A stretch of DNA of 10,309 nucleotides, from assembly GCA_016202745.1 (NCBI GenBank), contig JACQOB010000024.1, positions 1 through 10,309 on the forward strand, in the 5' to 3' direction. Source of the DNA: Candidatus Aenigmatarchaeota archaeon (lineage in GTDB: Archaea; Aenigmatarchaeota; Aenigmatarchaeia; QMZP01). This document shows, piece by piece, positions 1 to 5,824 of this stretch (within the stretch, counting starts at the first letter, position 1; the number at the start of each line of letters is the position of its first letter). The translations under genes and the position numbers were made by a program. The notes beneath the pieces are model-generated. The model was not told where the DNA came from. It ran no database searches and worked only from the letters and a program-made list of their open reading frames with translations.

Positions 1-2
1 AC

Positions 3-692
3 CCCGTCGTGCAGGACAATGATTATGCTACATGGCGTGCCTTCGGGAACAACTACTGGCCCAGGAAATACCTTATCGACGCCCAGGGAAGGATACGCTA
101 TGATCACATAGGCGAGGGCGCTTATGAAGAGACTGAAATGATGATCCAGGCGCTGCTGAAGGAGAGGGACGGGTCGCTGGCAACGACCGGCCTGGTGGAC
201 CCTGGAGGCACGACTGATGTCGATTATGGGCAGATAAGGACACCCGAGCTGTATCTTGGGTACCAGTTTGCGCGTGCGCCCCTTGGAAACCCTGAGGGAT
301 TCAGGCCTGGCCAGATTGTTCCATATTCAGCAGTAGAAGGCGGCGTGCAGGCGCCCAATGTAGTGTACCTGGACGGCGAATGGAGGAACAACGCGGACAA
401 CATGGAGCTGGTCTCCGGGAGCGGGAGCGTGTTTCTACTGTATAATTCCAAGGATGTCAACATCGTGGCGGGCAGCGACGGCCCAACGGATGCGGAAATT
501 AGGGTTGACGGCGGTTATCTTGATGAAAGCAATAGTGGAAATGACATTTTGACAATGGACGGAAAAAGCACATCTGAAATTAAAAACCACAGGCTGTACA
601 ACATAATCTCTTCTGAATCCTATGGCGCTCATCTTGTTGAGATAAAAGCAAACAGCCCGGGATTCAGGATATACACCTTCACCTTCGGGTGA
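3..692 (+). CDS. DipZ-like thioredoxin-fold protein, C-terminal part (5' truncated)
   Basis: The gene enters from the left edge, open in frame from base 3; 229 residues are visible, so the GTG at 9 is an internal Val codon rather than a start. The first ~55 residues match the end of a TlpA/DipZ thioredoxin fold: QDNDYATW, then NNYWPRKYLID carrying the cis-proline strand, then GEGAYEETE and a final helix. The CXXC active site would lie upstream, outside the window. The remaining ~170 residues form a beta-rich domain (RTPELYLGY, VVYLDGEW, two glycine/aspartate-rich strands) like the C-terminal sandwich that follows the thioredoxin domain in DipZ proteins. Family knowledge: DipZ fuses a CcdA-like membrane reductant channel to an extracytoplasmic thioredoxin domain and passes electrons across the membrane to oxidised thiols. 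The membrane part is not visible, so a stand-alone TlpA-type protein is possible. It ends at TGA 690-692, just ahead of a hairpin repeat. Confidence 0.8.
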   Translation, partial: PVVQDNDYATWRAFGNNYWPRKYLIDAQGRIRYDHIGEGAYEETEMMIQALLKERDGSLATTGLVDPGGTTDVDYGQIRTPELYLGYQFARAPLGNPEGFRPGQIVPYSAVEGGVQAPNVVYLDGEWRNNADNMELVSGSGSVFLLYNSKDVNIVAGSDGPTDAEIRVDGGYLDESNSGNDILTMDGKSTSEIKNHRLYNIISSESYGAHLVEIKANSPGFRIYTFTFG

Positions 693-698
693 CGGTAG

Positions 699-808
699 TT
701 GCCGGCTATGACTTGCCTGCCGGCGATGTTATCGCTGGATTTGCAGCTTTCGTCGGGTCTGTCGTCGCCGGACTTACCGTCGCCGGATCTGCCAGGATGC
801 CTGCCATC
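699..808. repeat. Dispersed repeat copy R1 with GTT-loop hairpin
   Basis: This lies just downstream of the DipZ-like stop codon. Two imperfect 18-base units begin it, and the second contains a hairpin: CCGGCGAT (720-727), loop GTT, ATCGCTGG (731-738), 8 pairs including one G-T. Imperfect 15-base units built on GTCGCCGGA follow (about 764-795). The stretch 715-777 aligns with 2611-2672 with roughly ten differences in about 62 bases. Position after a gene end suggests a role in 3'-end formation or mRNA stability, but no clear T-tract follows directly. It contains open minus-strand frames, but these look like products of the repeat rather than genes. Confidence 0.7.
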
Positions 809-828
809 TTGTTTTACGCACATAAAAC

Positions 829-865
829 ATATAAATACCCCACTGCCCCAATATTTTACAGGTGT
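829..865 (+). promoter_or_regulatory. Archaeal promoter and RBS for inositol-phosphate synthase
   Basis: The TATA box ATATAAATA at 829-837 sits about 25 bases before a predicted transcript start near 858-860. That leaves a short leader of about 12 bases holding AGGTG (860-864), six bases ahead of the ATG at 871. This is inferred from sequence spacing only. Confidence 0.6.
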
Positions 866-870
866 AAATA

Positions 871-1974
871 ATGGCCAGGGAAATCCGCGTCGCAATATCA
901 GGTGTGGGCAACTGCTGCTCGGCTTTGATGCAGGGCCTGTTCTTCTACAAGGATGTAGATTCCAATGATGAGCTTGTGCCTGGATTGATGCACAACGTGC
1001 TCGGCGGATACAGGATTTCCCACATAAGGCCTGTCGCCGCCTTTGACGTGGACGCAAGGAAGGTGGGCAGGGACTTGTCCGAGGCGATTTTCCAAAAACC
1101 GAACTGCACCAAGATTTTCCATAAGGATGTCCCCAGGCTGGACGTCACAGTCCAGAAAGGCCCTGTTCTTGATGGCGTGGCGGACCACATGAAGAATTTC
1201 CCTGACGACAGGACTTTTGTCGTTTCAGGCGAGAAGCCGGCGGATGTTGCTAAAACCTTGAAAGAATCAGAGGCTGAAATGCTTATCAATTACCTCCCTG
1301 TTGGGTCAGAAGAGGCAGTCAGATATTATGCGAAGGCAGCGCTGGACGCAGGGGTTGCATTCATCAACTGCATGCCTGTCTTCATTGTCTCCGAGCCAGA
1401 ATGGGCGAGGAAATTCCAGGAGAAGGGCATACCCGCAATAGGCGATGACGTGAAGTCCCAGGTCGGGGCAACAATACTCCACAGGACACTCGCGAAGCTT
1501 TTCTCTGACAGGGGAGTGAAGCTGGAGAGGATGTACCAGATAAACACCGGAGGAAATTGCGATTTCTTGAATATGCTTGAAAGAAGCAGACTAATCAATA
1601 AGAAAAAAAGCAAGACCGAAGCGGTCCAGTCAAACCTGCCCGCGCAGGTCCACCCCGACAACATACACATAGGCCCCAGCGATTACGTTCCCTGGCAGCT
1701 GGACAACAAGGTCTGCTTCCTGCGCATTGAAGGGAAAAAATTCGGAAACGTGCCAATTGAGCTGGAGGCCCGCCTGTCAGTGGAGGACTCCCCGAATTCG
1801 GCGGGCGTTGTGATTGATGCGATAAGGTGCTGCAAGCTCGGCCTTGACAGGGGAACGGCAGGCCCGCTCACCTCCATATCCGCGTACACCATGAAGAGGC
1901 CTCCACAACAGCTGCCGGACGACGTGGCGAGGCAGATGGTTGAGGAGTTCATTAAGGGCTCACGTGAGCGATGA
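871..1974 (+). CDS. ino1: myo-inositol-1-phosphate synthase (inositol-3-phosphate synthase)
   Basis: This is a complete 367-residue enzyme of the shorter archaeal/actinobacterial family (EC 5.5.1.4). It converts glucose 6-phosphate to inositol phosphate by an NAD-dependent oxidation, aldol-type ring closure and re-reduction. Visible signatures are the NAD-binding loop SGVGNCCSAL at residues 10-19, GDDVKSQVGATILHR (191-205) with the conserved active-site lysine region, GGNCDFLNM (227-235), a lysine-rich loop KKKSK (244-248), and DSPNSAGVVIDA (306-317). The length is typical and no key segment is missing. The ATG at 871 follows an AGGTG at six bases and a well-placed TATA box. In archaea the product feeds inositol-containing ether-lipid head groups or, in some thermophiles, di-myo-inositol phosphate; nothing nearby tells which. 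The next gene starts 61 bases downstream on its own promoter, so this is probably monocistronic. Confidence 0.95.
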   Translation: MAREIRVAISGVGNCCSALMQGLFFYKDVDSNDELVPGLMHNVLGGYRISHIRPVAAFDVDARKVGRDLSEAIFQKPNCTKIFHKDVPRLDVTVQKGPVLDGVADHMKNFPDDRTFVVSGEKPADVAKTLKESEAEMLINYLPVGSEEAVRYYAKAALDAGVAFINCMPVFIVSEPEWARKFQEKGIPAIGDDVKSQVGATILHRTLAKLFSDRGVKLERMYQINTGGNCDFLNMLERSRLINKKKSKTEAVQSNLPAQVHPDNIHIGPSDYVPWQLDNKVCFLRIEGKKFGNVPIELEARLSVEDSPNSAGVVIDAIRCCKLGLDRGTAGPLTSISAYTMKRPPQQLPDDVARQMVEEFIKGSRER

Positions 1975-2007
1975 TTCTGCTGTATTCACTTCTATAAAGT
2001 ACTAATC

Positions 2008-2036
2008 TTTAAATATATTCCCAATAAGTCTATGCA
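2008..2036 (+). promoter_or_regulatory. Promoter of a probable leaderless transcript
   Basis: TATA box TTTAAATATA at 2008-2017. Its centre is about 24 bases before the ATG at 2036, so transcription should begin at or next to the start codon. No Shine-Dalgarno sequence lies between them, which fits a leaderless archaeal mRNA. Confidence 0.55.
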
Positions 2037-2482
2037 TGGACAGTCACGAACTTGACAGGCTCATAGGCAGATGGTATTGCGGGATGAGGGAGTCTTTTGA
2101 CAAGCTCATTGTGTGGTCCTCATATTCCAAAGCCAGGCGAATCGAGGACATTGAAGATCCCGCATCTCAGTGGATAGCAGAATACAAAAGGGAAGGCCCG
2201 TTATGGGTAAAGATGCTGGAACTTGACCCCTCATGGAATTACAGGCTTTTTGAGCGGCTGGATGGTGATGTGAAGGGGGGCAGATTTGATTTCGTGAAGG
2301 CTGATGTTGCATACGCCAGCTATCCCGCCATCGCCATAAAGCGCAGGATGGTTCTCGTGCCAAAGGACAGGCCGGCGTACCCTTTTGACGGCGTCATCAG
2401 GCACACTTACCGCGGGAGGCTTTCCTCCGATGCGGAAACTGCAAATGACATAGCGGAGCTTGACTTCAAGCTGGGCAATTAG
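2036..2482 (+). CDS. Unrecognised 148-residue protein
   Basis: I do not recognise this family. The protein is soluble-looking, rich in Trp, Arg, Asp and Tyr, with no signal peptide, membrane segment, metal-ligand cluster or P-loop. The N-terminal third is probably helical (ELDRLIGRWYCGMRESFDKLIVW). The centre has WVKMLELDPSWNYRLFERLDGD, and the C-terminal half looks like beta strands (FDFVKADVAYASY, AIAIKRRMVLVP). The ATG at 2036 is chosen because a TATA box is positioned for a leaderless start; an ATG four bases earlier is out of frame. Codon use (frequent AGG Arg and ATA Ile) matches the neighbouring archaeal genes, so it looks resident and real. It is convergent with the helicase gene and shares no operon with it. 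Confidence 0.75.
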   Translation: MDSHELDRLIGRWYCGMRESFDKLIVWSSYSKARRIEDIEDPASQWIAEYKREGPLWVKMLELDPSWNYRLFERLDGDVKGGRFDFVKADVAYASYPAIAIKRRMVLVPKDRPAYPFDGVIRHTYRGRLSSDAETANDIAELDFKLGN

Positions 2483-2483
2483 A

Positions 2484-2550
2484 ATGGGCACGTGCTGCTA
2501 ACATGATACAACAGAGCCCATATTTGATTCGCGGGAGAGATACTTTTTCT
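2484..2550 (+). terminator. Probable terminator of the 148-residue protein gene
   Basis: Two bases after the stop codon, ATGGGC (2484-2489) can pair with GCCCAT (2516-2521). A T-rich run, TTTTTCT (2544-2550), follows. Archaeal transcription often ends at such T-tracts; the stem may be incidental. Confidence 0.4.
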
Positions 2551-2570
2551 AAAATCTAATACCGTGTTTC

Positions 2571-2690
2571 GGATGCCTGCCGGCGATGGAGTGCCTACCG
2601 ACGATTGAGTGCCTGCCAGCGATGTTATCGCTGGACCTGCGGCTCACGTCGGGCTTGTAGTCGCCGGACCTGCTATCTCCAATCGCGCCT
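2571..2690. repeat. Dispersed repeat copy R2 with GTT-loop hairpin
   Basis: Three tandem 18-base units occupy 2575-2592, 2593-2610 and 2611-2628. The third carries a perfect hairpin: CCAGCGAT (2616-2623), loop GTT, ATCGCTGG (2627-2634). The section following (2635-2672) matches the matching part of R1 closely, including CGTCGGG and GTCGCCGGACCTG. It lies in the convergent gap and runs into the end of the helicase gene, whose stop codon is at 2673-2675. Read on the minus strand the 18-base units give a six-residue repeat (GRHSIV/GRHSIA), but I see no independent gene there. Confidence 0.7.
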
Positions 2691-3962
2691 TGGCGGGAAT
2701 TTCTTGCGCCCGCCTCCACCCCACCTGCCGCCGCCGGCATGGCTGCCCCTGCCGGCCATGTTATGGCCGGATCTGTAGTTGCCAAACCTGCCGCGCCCTC
2801 CGCCGCGCCCGCTGTCAAAACTGTCGCGCCTTCCGGAATCGTAAGGCACACGCTTGAACGGCTCCTTCTCCAGCTTCTGCACCTCTATGGGGAACCTGTG
2901 GGTGATGTCCCTGAAGGTGTCATAGTCCCTGAAGCTCAGGAGGGTTATGGCCTTGCCTGTGCTGCCGGCCCTGGCCGTCCTGCCCACCCTGTGGATGTAT
3001 TCCTCGGGGTCGGCTGAAAGCTCGTAATTTATTATCAGCTCCACACCCTTGATGTCCAGGCCACGCGCCGCTACGCCTGTCGCGACCAGTATGGTGGACT
3101 TCCCTTCACGGAAGCCGCTCATCACGTTCAGCCTCCTGTCCTGGCTGTGGCCGCCGTGTATCGCTTCCGCGTTGAACCCCTGCCTGTGCAGGTTTCTCGC
3201 AAGCGCGTCCGAGCCCCTTCTGGTGGCGGAGAAGATCATTATCAGGCCTTTCTTGTTCTCCTCCTTTTGCAGCAGGTGCACCAGTATCGAGAACTTCTCG
3301 TCCGGCTGCACGTCGTAGTAATACTGGTCCAGGTATTCCTTCTCCACGTGGGCTACGGATCTTACAGTCCGTGGGCTGCGCATGTAGCGCTCCTTGACCC
3401 TCATTATCTGGTCTGATATCGTTGCCCCAAGCAGGACCGTCTGCCTTTCGGTAGGCGATGCCTGCAGTATCCTCTCAATGTCCTCGATGAAGCCCATTTC
3501 CATCATCCTGTCGGCCTCATCAAGCACGATGGCCTTCGCCCTTGAAAGGTTGAGCGTGTTCCTCTGGAGGTGGTCGACAAGCCTGCCAGGCGTCCCAACC
3601 ACCACGTCGCACCCGCGAAGGCCCATTATCTGCGGGTTGATGGATACGCCGCCATAGATGGCCTCCACCCTGAGGTGCGTGCCCTTCCCGAACTTGGAAA
3701 GCTCGCCGGCTATCTGCACCACCAGTTCCCTTGTCGGAGCGACCACCAGCGCCTGCACGCCGCCACCGTGCTGCACCCTCCCAAGGATGGGAACGCCGAA
3801 TGCCAGGGTCTTGCCTGACCCGGTCTTTGATATGACTATGACGTCCTCCCCCCTGATTATGGGAGGCATAGCCTTTTCCTGTATGTCCGTCGGCTCCTCA
3901 ATGCCCATGTGGCTGAGGGCCTTCTCTATCTCGGGCAAAATGCCCATTTCGCTGAATTTCAT
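2673..3962 (-). CDS. DEAD-box ATP-dependent RNA helicase with RG-rich tail
   Basis: This is a complete 429-residue superfamily 2 helicase that unwinds RNA duplexes locally with ATP. Motifs appear in order: an F plus Q-motif region (F3, PTDIQEKAMP 24-33), Walker A SKTGSGKT (45-52), PTREL (76-80), GG (104-105), TPGRL (124-128), DEAD (148-151), GAT (179-181, where SAT is usual), IMIFSATRRG (241-250), ILVATGVAARGLDI (291-304) and HRVGRTARAG (324-333). From residue ~375 a low-complexity tail rich in Arg, Gly and aromatics (GRGGGRGRFGNYRSG, 385-399) should give non-specific RNA binding. The ATG at 3962 is preceded by AAGGAG at a rather long 12-base spacing. The 5' side has a long structured leader, as seen for cold-induced DEAD-box mRNAs, so temperature or autoregulation is possible (inference). 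The 3' end contains a GTT-loop hairpin shared with the flanking repeats. CsdA/DeaD-like naming would be a guess. Confidence 0.95.
   Translation of the reverse strand: MKFSEMGILPEIEKALSHMGIEEPTDIQEKAMPPIIRGEDVIVISKTGSGKTLAFGVPILGRVQHGGGVQALVVAPTRELVVQIAGELSKFGKGTHLRVEAIYGGVSINPQIMGLRGCDVVVGTPGRLVDHLQRNTLNLSRAKAIVLDEADRMMEMGFIEDIERILQASPTERQTVLLGATISDQIMRVKERYMRSPRTVRSVAHVEKEYLDQYYYDVQPDEKFSILVHLLQKEENKKGLIMIFSATRRGSDALARNLHRQGFNAEAIHGGHSQDRRLNVMSGFREGKSTILVATGVAARGLDIKGVELIINYELSADPEEYIHRVGRTARAGSTGKAITLLSFRDYDTFRDITHRFPIEVQKLEKEPFKRVPYDSGRRDSFDSGRGGGRGRFGNYRSGHNMAGRGSHAGGGRWGGGGRKKFPPRRDWR
2748..2790. repeat. Repeat copy R3 (GTT-loop hairpin inside the helicase gene)
   Basis: Within the codons for the RG-rich tail lies CCGGCCAT (2752-2759), loop GTT, ATGGCCGG (2763-2770), followed by GATCTGTAGTTGCC. 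This has the same architecture as the hairpins in R1 and R2. Arm position six is C-G here and G-C in R1/R2. Arm position three is G-C here, G-T in R1 and A-T in R2. All three arms therefore stay paired while changing sequence. Confidence 0.6.
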
Positions 3963-3965
3963 ATC

Positions 3966-4040
3966 TCATCTTTTCTCCTTATTGATATTGTTTCCTTGGT
4001 TCAGTCCGGCTTTATGATATTTCACCAAGCCGGCATCCAA
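3966..4040 (-). CDS. Possible 24-codon leader peptide upstream of the helicase
   Basis: A TTG start (4040-4038 on the minus strand) lies seven bases after an AAGGAG. It opens a frame reading MDAGLVKYHKAGLNQGNNIN followed by KEKR, ending with TGA at 3968-3966, three bases before the helicase ATG. The helicase's own Shine-Dalgarno forms the codons AAG GAG near its end. Translation through it would therefore cover and then release the helicase start, a typical arrangement for coupling. The start codon is non-standard and the frame is short, so chance is a serious alternative. Confidence 0.25.
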   Translation of the reverse strand: MDAGLVKYHKAGLNQGNNINKEKR

Positions 4041-4057
4041 GGCTTTTCTCCTTATTG
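3970..4057 (-). repeat. Duplicated Shine-Dalgarno block
   Basis: The 15-base sequence CAATAAGGAGAAAAG (minus strand) occurs exactly twice: 3984-3970, directly ahead of the helicase start, and 4057-4043, directly ahead of the possible leader peptide. The copies are 73 bases apart. An exact duplication of a ribosome-binding block supports a real translation start after each. Confidence 0.7.
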
Positions 4058-4124
4058 TGGTAATTAACCATAATCAAATCATTGAAGACCTGACTGCCGG
4101 CTTGGTTTTATTGATACAAGCCGG
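4006..4124. promoter_or_regulatory. Two hairpins with the same CCGGCTT arms
   Basis: CCGGCTT (4006-4012) pairs with AAGCCGG (4027-4033), and CCGGCTTG (4097-4104) pairs with CAAGCCGG (4117-4124). The loops are AT-rich, 14 and 12 bases. Both fall in the region expected to be the 5' leader of the helicase mRNA; the first also lies within the possible leader peptide. Because all arms share the same core, each left arm can also pair with the other hairpin's right arm, allowing alternative folds. Confidence 0.55.
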
Positions 4125-4237
4125 ATCTTAATCTCAACAATCCGATTGGTCCTTTACCTTTCGTCGGATATGCAATGCAGGCGTCGCCCGCAATGAGAAA
4201 TAGAATCAGTTTGTGACCGTTCCATTTCTTGTCTATC

Positions 4238-4276
4238 CTTCCCTTATAATTGTATCACATGTATTTAAAGCTTTGC
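4238..4276 (-). promoter_or_regulatory. Candidate promoter of the helicase gene
   Basis: On the minus strand GCAAAG (BRE-like, 4276-4271) precedes CTTTAAATAC (4270-4261), a good archaeal TATA box, with a start expected near 4240. This would give a leader of roughly 280 bases before the helicase ATG. Nothing else recognisable lies between about 4125 and 4260. Confidence 0.4.
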
Positions 4277-4308
4277 ATCACAGCATGTTAATTAACTCCT
4301 CTTTGGTG

Positions 4309-4346
4309 ACAAAAGCTTTATAAGGCTAACTGCCATATTTTATGCA
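4309..4346 (+). promoter_or_regulatory. Promoter P1 of the coiled-coil/ATPase operon
   Basis: A BRE-like purine run ACAAAAG (4309-4315) followed by TATA box CTTTATAAGG (4316-4325). Transcription should begin near 4345, producing a leader of about 190 bases before the ATG at 4534. Confidence 0.5.
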
Positions 4347-4350
4347 CAGA

Positions 4351-4494
4351 AGTCAGACTTTCGATTTACGAAAGACAACGAAAGTCCGACTTGGTCATAT
4401 CGACCAAAGTCGGCAGGCTAGCGAAAGTCTTTATAAATTACGAAGGAAAGAGAGACTTAGCTGCCGACATTGACCAACATCACCTAGTCGGACT
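4351..4494 (+). promoter_or_regulatory. Structured leader with three AGTC-N-GACT palindromes and internal promoter P2
   Basis: AGTC-N-GACT occurs at 4351-4359 (N=A), 4383-4391 (N=C) and 4486-4494 (N=G). The middle copy has three competing partners: the first copy with its flank (AGTCAGACTTTCG, 4351-4363, against CGAAAGTCCGACT, 4379-4391), the downstream GACCAAAGTCGG (4402-4413), or the third copy. A further stem joins GTCGGCAG (4409-4416) with CTGCCGAC (4461-4468). A second TATA box with a BRE-like start (CGAAAG at 4422-4427, TTTATAAAT at 4430-4438) sits inside, with a predicted start near 4460. The palindromes could be operators for a dimeric repressor or parts of a switching RNA leader. I do not recognise a known riboswitch. 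Confidence 0.55.
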
Positions 4495-4533
4495 GTAAAA
4501 AGAAAAAGACATCAAGAAGGAGACAAGAAGGGA

Positions 4534-5076
4534 ATGGCGTCATATTACAGGGAAAGGGACATTGAGGAATTGTACAGGTTTGAGAGGAAGGAAAGGGACG
4601 TGAGGCCTGTCTTCAAGAACGAGAACCTGATTGTGGAGGCCGAGCCGAAGAAGGTCAAGGTGATTTCCCGCAGGGCAATGCCCAGGCTCGAGGATGAGGA
4701 GATCGAGCCGCTGAAGCTCATGGCCCCGAAGGTCATAGGCAACCTTTTCGACAGGGTAGGCTTCCTGAGGGAAAGGATTAACGAGGTCGCGTCGAGCATG
4801 AAGTTCAGGGAGACGCTGCACAAGGACATGGTGGCCGAGATTGACGTGGACATACAGGAGAAGATGAGCATGGAAAGCCGCGTCGCCGACATAGACGAGA
4901 AGAGGAACCTCAAGCTTGACATTTCAGTCCTCAGGAAGGAGAAGAGGTCCGAGGGCGTGCGATTCTGGAAGGACCTCATGGAGCTCAGGACGGAGCTGAG
5001 GGAGCTGCTCGAGCAGTACCAGACTGAATCTAAGATCGCCAAGATATTCGGCAGCGGGATAGAGAAGGAGGAGTAA
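4534..5076 (+). CDS. Coiled-coil protein, first gene of the ATPase operon
   Basis: A 180-residue, highly charged protein with no signal peptide or membrane segment. Residues 1-60 are basic and acidic in patches (MASYYRERDIEELYRFERKERDVRP). From about residue 65 to the end, long helices carry heptad-like Leu/Ile/Val/Met spacing and abundant Glu/Lys/Arg, for example FDRVGFLRERINEVASSM and DLMELRTELRELLEQY, so an alpha-helical coiled coil or helical hairpin is likely. I do not recognise a named family. AAGGAG (4517-4522) precedes the ATG by 11 bases. It is followed after four bases by the next gene, whose Shine-Dalgarno overlaps its end, which argues for one transcript. GC content (33/60 counted at 4921-4980) and AGG-rich codon use match the ATPase gene. 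It may be a structural or adaptor partner of the ATPase (inference from position only). Confidence 0.85.
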   Translation: MASYYRERDIEELYRFERKERDVRPVFKNENLIVEAEPKKVKVISRRAMPRLEDEEIEPLKLMAPKVIGNLFDRVGFLRERINEVASSMKFRETLHKDMVAEIDVDIQEKMSMESRVADIDEKRNLKLDISVLRKEKRSEGVRFWKDLMELRTELRELLEQYQTESKIAKIFGSGIEKEE

Positions 5077-5080
5077 TGTT

Positions 5081-5824
5081 ATGATATCCATACCAGATAA
5101 CAGAATTGTTCTTGCTGCCAGGGATGCAATGGAGAGGTTGATAAATAATCTTGATAGGGTTAAAGGACGTTTGGATCCAGACTCCTCGTATGCCATATGT
5201 CCAAAGAACCATCCAGCCTTAATAGGAAAAGGCGATCTGGCGCTGGTCTTTGAATTGGGAGGCCATGGAACTGCAGAACAAAGGATTGGCCTTGTCGGGA
5301 AAATAGTGTATTATTACGAACGCCCTACTTATCCGAATAATTATATTCTTGAGGGGATGTATGTGGGGTCGGCTCCGTATACAATTCAGTGTACTGCGGA
5401 AACACTCAGAAATATGGGATTCGATAATATCCCTTACCATGAGGAAGTTAGTTTCTCTCCGAAAAAGAACATGTTCCCCCTTTTTTATCATCTTGCATCT
5501 GACCTGAGGGATGGAGGAACATACGAGGTTTATGACTTTGACAAGCTGCCTCCTTCTGGGCTGAAAAATATCAAGGAAATCTCAGGGCAGGCAGAGGAAA
5601 CTGTAAGGATAATACAATCCGAAATTGCTTCGGGTAGATATGTGCTCAATGTTGACTATCATGGCACCAGAGATTCCCCTGAAGAGGCAATAAGAAGAAT
5701 GCTTTTTGTCAGGACAATGAAAGGATCAGACACAGGCGAAATTGTTTTTGGTGACCTTGATCATCTGACATTATCTCCTAGAATAAAAATAGAAAATCTT
5801 TGGACACCGGAGGAGGGCTTATGA
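5081..5824 (+). CDS. Unrecognised 247-residue protein between coiled-coil and ATPase genes
   Basis: I cannot assign this family. The start ATG at 5081 has AAGGAGGAG (5065-5073) seven bases ahead, overlapping the previous gene's end; the TGA overlaps the ATPase ATG by four bases (ATGA at 5821-5824), so translation is coupled. The N-terminal ~35 residues look helical (LAARDAMERLINNLDRVKG). A strand-rich region follows: LALVFELGGHG, IGLVGKIVYYYERP, GMYVGSAPYTIQC. The C-terminal part has a helix (AEETVRIIQSEIASG), then YVLNVDYHGTRDSPEEAIRRML and a last strand ending in PRIKIENLW. Histidine and acidic residues occur in pairs (GGHG, YHEE, DYHGTRD) but I see no canonical nuclease, NurA or protease motif. 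It is AT-richer than its neighbours (24/60 GC at 5281-5340 against 34/60 at 6061-6120), suggesting separate origin or a faster-exchanged module. Confidence 0.8.
   Translation: MISIPDNRIVLAARDAMERLINNLDRVKGRLDPDSSYAICPKNHPALIGKGDLALVFELGGHGTAEQRIGLVGKIVYYYERPTYPNNYILEGMYVGSAPYTIQCTAETLRNMGFDNIPYHEEVSFSPKKNMFPLFYHLASDLRDGGTYEVYDFDKLPPSGLKNIKEISGQAEETVRIIQSEIASGRYVLNVDYHGTRDSPEEAIRRMLFVRTMKGSDTGEIVFGDLDHLTLSPRIKIENLWTPEEGL

Noticed and set aside
699..808. CRISPR array
   Set aside because: The 15- and 18-base units are directly adjacent and degenerate, with no unique spacers and no cas genes.
629..1057. Minus-strand open frame over repeat R1 and the start of the inositol-phosphate synthase gene
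   Set aside because: It overlaps two real genes antisense, and its similarity to the frame at 2549-2851 is explained by the shared DNA repeat.
2549..2851. Minus-strand open frame over R2 and the helicase tail
   Set aside because: Out of frame with the helicase and composed of repeat-derived residues; no start signal. Kept only as evidence for a shared origin of repeat and tail.
3394..4017. Plus-strand frames opposite the helicase
   Set aside because: Antisense shadows of a gene with all DEAD-box motifs intact.
5800..5820. In-frame TTG start adding seven residues to the ATPase
   Set aside because: The ATG at 5821 forms a four-base overlap with the preceding stop and follows a purine-rich Shine-Dalgarno.
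5081..5824. NurA nuclease as partner of the HerA-like ATPase
   Set aside because: No NurA-type acidic active-site motifs are visible; position alone is not enough.
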